From JABDPF01 sp036351575 (lineage in GTDB: Bacteria > Pseudomonadota > Gammaproteobacteria > Xanthomonadales > SZUA-36): a DNA stretch of 16,383 nt. This document shows, piece by piece, positions 13,998 to 16,383 of the stretch. Both the position numbers and the translations under genes were made by a program. The stretch's first letter is position 1. Every line of letters starts with the position of its first letter. Under the pieces are notes generated by a model. That model ran no database searches. It had not been told where the DNA came from and saw only the letters and a list, made by a program, of their open reading frames with translations. Location of the stretch: positions 1 through 16,383 of the forward strand of contig JAZBPJ010000013.1 in NCBI GenBank assembly GCA_036351575.1, read 5' to 3'.

Positions 13998-15350
13998 TCA
14001 GTTGGAATTCTTGCCTTCGATCACGTCAAGCAGTTCGTCGCGTTCGCGCGGCTGGAAGTCCGGAATTTCCTGCTTCATCAGGTCGCGGCGCTTGATCTCG
14101 CTGTCGACGTAATTGACCCACTGCGAGGCAGCCCTTTCGGAGCGGCGATCTTTCGATGCCTCCACGAAAGCCCTGCGCGCCTGCTCCAGCAGCCGCTGGT
14201 TGAACAGCGACATGCCAAGCATGATCTGTGCCTGGTCGCTGCGTTTCAGACCGCCCAGCCGGATCCCTTCACGGGCAGCCGCTGCCGCTTCTTTCCAGTT
14301 TTCCAGGTTGATATGCGACTGCGCGAGACGGACATAGAGTTCGCCGTCCTTCGTGATATCGGCTGCGCGCTCGAGCGGCGGGATCGCTTTCTCGTCCTCG
14401 CGAGCCGTGTACCAGGCCTGGGACAGCAGGCGCAGGTTGCGCTCGTTGTCCTTGATTATTTCGGACGCCATCTCTTTTTCCAGCAGCACGGCTGCCTTGT
14501 AGGGAAGGCCGTGCAGCAGGTAGAGGTTGGCCAGGTTGGTCATCTGCGATGAGTTGGTCAGCATGCCGTTGTCGTACAGCGCCTCGCTCAGCACCAGCTG
14601 TTTCTTGGTGTCGCCCAGTTCGCTGTAGATTCCCGCCAGCACCAGGATGTAAGTGTCTTTCGGATAGTAGGCAAGCAGTTCCTTGACTACTTCGAGCATG
14701 CTTTCATAGTCCTTCTGCTCGAAGTAGATCACGCGCAGCAGCAGCAGCCAGTTTTCCTTGGGCTTTTGCCCCTGCTCGCGGTACATCTCGATCGCGGTCT
14801 TGATCGGCACCAGCGCATCTTCGTAGCGCGCGAGCTGGAACAGGGCCTGGCCCTCGATCATCAGGACGTCCGCGCTCGGCTCCGGAATGATGGAGATCAG
14901 CTCGCGGATCACCACCAGGGCGCCCTCGTAGTCTTCCTGCGTGAACATCAGCTGAGCTTTGGTCTTCAGCGTGCTCTGCATCAAGGCTTCGGGCAGGCCC
15001 TCCTGGGCCAGGACCTGGTCGTAAGCGTCGATCGCGTCCTTGTAGCGTTCCTGCAGGTAGTAGGAGTACGCGGTGATGTTCCAGACCTGCGCGAGCTCGT
15101 AACTGCTCAGGTTCTTCTTGCCGCGAAGGTCCACGATATTGCGCTCGGCAGTAGCGTAGTCCTGGGCCTCGATCAGCTCCTGGATCTCGGTGAGCTTTTC
15201 GTAGACCTGCTGGCTCATGGCCACGGTTTCCTTGGTTTTCTTTTCCTCGTCGTCCCGGTCGCGCCTGGCCTGAGCGAAGGCGTCCATCGATCCGACGACC
15301 AGGATACCGGTCAGGAGGACGACGACGAATTTGCTAAAAGTCAGTTTCAT
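13998..15350 (-). CDS. Periplasmic TPR protein of a TonB2-type operon
   Basis: 450 residues. The signal peptide MKLTFSKFVVVLLTGILVVG..AFA is probably cleaved after residue 26. A charged segment (RRDRDDEEKKTKE) and then roughly eight to nine TPR-like helical pairs fill the rest, for example AYSYYLQERYKDAIDAYDQV, YLLHGLPYKAAVLLEKEM, AQSHINLENWKEAAAAAREG and GMSLFNQRLLEQARRAFVEA. The ATG is preceded by GGGAG at a normal distance and lies 12 bases after the TonB stop, so it belongs to that operon. A TPR protein encoded after tonB is, from memory, recurrent in gammaproteobacterial TonB2-type clusters, where it is thought to help the energy-transduction complex engage the envelope. Its exact partner is not known from the sequence. 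Confidence 0.87.
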   Translation of the reverse strand: MKLTFSKFVVVLLTGILVVGSMDAFAQARRDRDDEEKKTKETVAMSQQVYEKLTEIQELIEAQDYATAERNIVDLRGKKNLSSYELAQVWNITAYSYYLQERYKDAIDAYDQVLAQEGLPEALMQSTLKTKAQLMFTQEDYEGALVVIRELISIIPEPSADVLMIEGQALFQLARYEDALVPIKTAIEMYREQGQKPKENWLLLLRVIYFEQKDYESMLEVVKELLAYYPKDTYILVLAGIYSELGDTKKQLVLSEALYDNGMLTNSSQMTNLANLYLLHGLPYKAAVLLEKEMASEIIKDNERNLRLLSQAWYTAREDEKAIPPLERAADITKDGELYVRLAQSHINLENWKEAAAAAREGIRLGGLKRSDQAQIMLGMSLFNQRLLEQARRAFVEASKDRRSERAASQWVNYVDSEIKRRDLMKQEIPDFQPRERDELLDVIEGKNSN

Positions 15351-15362
15351 TTCATCGTCTCC

Positions 15363-16019
15363 CTATTCCTGGATCTCGTAGGTGAACTTGTTCTGTACAC
15401 CCGGCACCTCGATGGCCTGGCCATCGACGACACGCGGCTTGTACTTGAACTTCAGCGCTGCCTGGACTGAGGCCCGGTGGAACAGCGAACTGGTGCACTG
15501 GTCCTCGATCACGAAAGGATCGCGGATCGTGCCGTTCTTGGTCACCGTGTACTGCACGACGCAGTAGCCCTCGATTCCTCGCGAAAGTGCGCGCTGCGGA
15601 TAGATCGGCGCGACCTTCACGATCGGCAGGTAGTCACCTTCGCCCACGCCGAGGCTGAAGCCTCCGCTCATCTCGATATCCGTTTCCACCGGCGCTGCCT
15701 GGATAGCAACCTTCTCGGCGCTCGGATTCAGGTTCTCAAGCTGCGGAGTCGGCGGCTGCGGCGGCGGTGAATCCGGCGGTGGCGGCTTCTCGGGTTTCAA
15801 CTGCCTGCGCTGGATGCTTTCATCGCGTTTCAGCCTGACGAAGTCGATCAGGTGGCCCGAGGCGCCTTCATTGAGCTCTCGGTCCGCCGTCACGATCAGG
15901 TACTGCATGAACCAGAACAGGCCGGCAGTCACGCAGACACCGATCAGGATACCGATCACGAGCCGGACCGTCTCCCCGAACTTCGGTAATGAGAGTGTTT
16001 CATTGATCGTAGCCGACAT
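15363..16019 (-). CDS. tonB: TonB-family energy transducer
   Basis: 218 residues. An N-terminal cytosolic stretch is followed by a membrane helix (about 20-43, LVIGILIGVCVTAGLFWFMQYLI) and a periplasmic Pro-rich spacer (about 76-93, KPEKPPPPDSPPPQPPTP). The TonB C-terminal domain covers about 130-216 with VAPIYPQRALSRGIEGYCVV, VTKNGTIRDPFVIE and KFKYKPRVVDG. TonB couples the proton gradient harvested by ExbB/ExbD to outer-membrane TonB-dependent receptors. The protein is short and carries Cys153 and Cys175 in the C-terminal domain, which could form a disulfide. The helix lacks the exact SHLS motif of E. coli TonB, as expected for TonB2-type members. An AGAGG ribosome binding site directly follows the ExbD stop codon, so the genes are probably translationally coupled. 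Confidence 0.92.
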   Translation of the reverse strand: MSATINETLSLPKFGETVRLVIGILIGVCVTAGLFWFMQYLIVTADRELNEGASGHLIDFVRLKRDESIQRRQLKPEKPPPPDSPPPQPPTPQLENLNPSAEKVAIQAAPVETDIEMSGGFSLGVGEGDYLPIVKVAPIYPQRALSRGIEGYCVVQYTVTKNGTIRDPFVIEDQCTSSLFHRASVQAALKFKYKPRVVDGQAIEVPGVQNKFTYEIQE

Positions 16020-16031
16020 AGGGTTGCCTCT

Positions 16032-16383
16032 TTAGGGTTCCTGTGCGGCGATCGACACGTTAAAAACACCCGCCTGCCGTGCCGCATCCATCACCTGGAT
16101 GAGAGTGTCCGTCTTGGACTCCTTGTCAGCCTGGATGACGACCGAACCCTGCGGATTTTCAGCGTGCAGGCGCTCGATGTTCGGCCGCACCGACCGGATG
16201 TCGATTTGCCGGCGGTCGATCCAGATATCGTTGTTGGGTCCGATGGCCACAAGGATATTGGCTTTCTCCTGTTTGACCGCGGTCGCCGCGTCGGGCCGGT
16301 TCACTTCGATACCGGCTTCCTTCACGAAGGTCGCGGTCACGATGAAGAAGATCAGCATGATGAACACCACGTCGAGCATCGGC
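16032..16383 (-). CDS. exbD: ExbD/TolR-family protein, N-terminus beyond the window
   Basis: The 5' end of the gene is cut off by the window edge; the last 116 codons and the stop are present. The visible start PMLDVVFIMLIFFIVTATF is the end of the ExbD membrane helix with the conserved Asp (codon 16371-16373) that carries protons. The periplasmic domain follows (ILVAIGPNNDIWIDRRQI, GSVVIQADKESKTDTLIQVM, DAARQAGVFNVSIA), a standard ExbD/TolR ending. Roughly 20-25 N-terminal residues are missing. Together with TonB 12 bases downstream and, presumably, ExbB beyond the edge, it forms the energising complex of this operon. This ExbD is far from the MotA/ExbB-like gene at 6286-7029 and probably does not serve it. 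Confidence 0.93.
   Translation of the reverse strand, partial: PMLDVVFIMLIFFIVTATFVKEAGIEVNRPDAATAVKQEKANILVAIGPNNDIWIDRRQIDIRSVRPNIERLHAENPQGSVVIQADKESKTDTLIQVMDAARQAGVFNVSIAAQEP

Noticed and set aside
1..16383. CRISPR array, tRNA or rRNA genes, insertion sequences
   Set aside because: No regularly spaced direct repeats, cloverleaf sequences, rRNA motifs or transposase genes were seen on either strand.

Overview
The window is a GC-rich bacterial segment. It most resembles a free-living gammaproteobacterium: it carries the C-terminus of an outer-membrane multihaem cytochrome of the OmcA/MtrC type, a TonB2-like energy-transduction operon and a two-domain UspE-like stress protein. The genus cannot be fixed from the sequence; Wenzhouxiangella- or Woeseia-like lineages are only a guess.

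Layout. Positions 1-189 hold the end of a c-type multihaem cytochrome gene, closed by a strong terminator. A 384-base gene-free stretch follows and contains an interrupted inverted repeat that could fold into a branched structure. A secreted alpha/beta hydrolase (574-1455, +) converges head-on, with no spacer, on a minus-strand run of five genes (7476 down to 1456). In transcription order these encode a cytosolic FHA protein, a MotA/TolQ/ExbB-like channel subunit, a membrane protein with a degenerate trypsin-like periplasmic domain and a cytosolic FHA domain, a transmembrane Ser/Thr kinase with periplasmic repeats and a formylglycine-generating-enzyme-like (SUMF1) domain, and a secreted acidic low-complexity protein. 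A small plus-strand gene with a C-terminal half-FHA segment (7502-7927) separates this run from a second minus-strand pair (9792 down to 7934). That pair encodes two paralogous single-pass vWA proteins whose N-terminal membrane helix looks like MotB/ExbD. Divergent to it, a 1021-residue exported TPR-CHAT protein (9924-12989, +) has lost both catalytic residues of the CHAT protease. A UspA-family gene (13053-13856, +) and a pair of facing terminators close this region. The right end is a minus-strand ExbD-TonB-TPR operon cut by the window edge.

How the genes may work together (inference). From 1456 to 12989 the genes look like one system: a proton-channel-like stator (MotA/ExbB-like subunit plus two vWA proteins with an aspartate in the membrane helix), phospho-threonine signalling (kinase plus FHA readers), and several exported scaffold or sensor domains that keep a protease or vWA fold but lack catalytic or metal-binding residues. 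I do not recognise this combination as a named system. It recalls the PpkA-Fha logic of type VI secretion, but the window has no secretion-apparatus gene. No phosphatase, MoxR ATPase or nuclease effector is visible either. The function is therefore open: envelope maintenance, signalling or defence are all possible.
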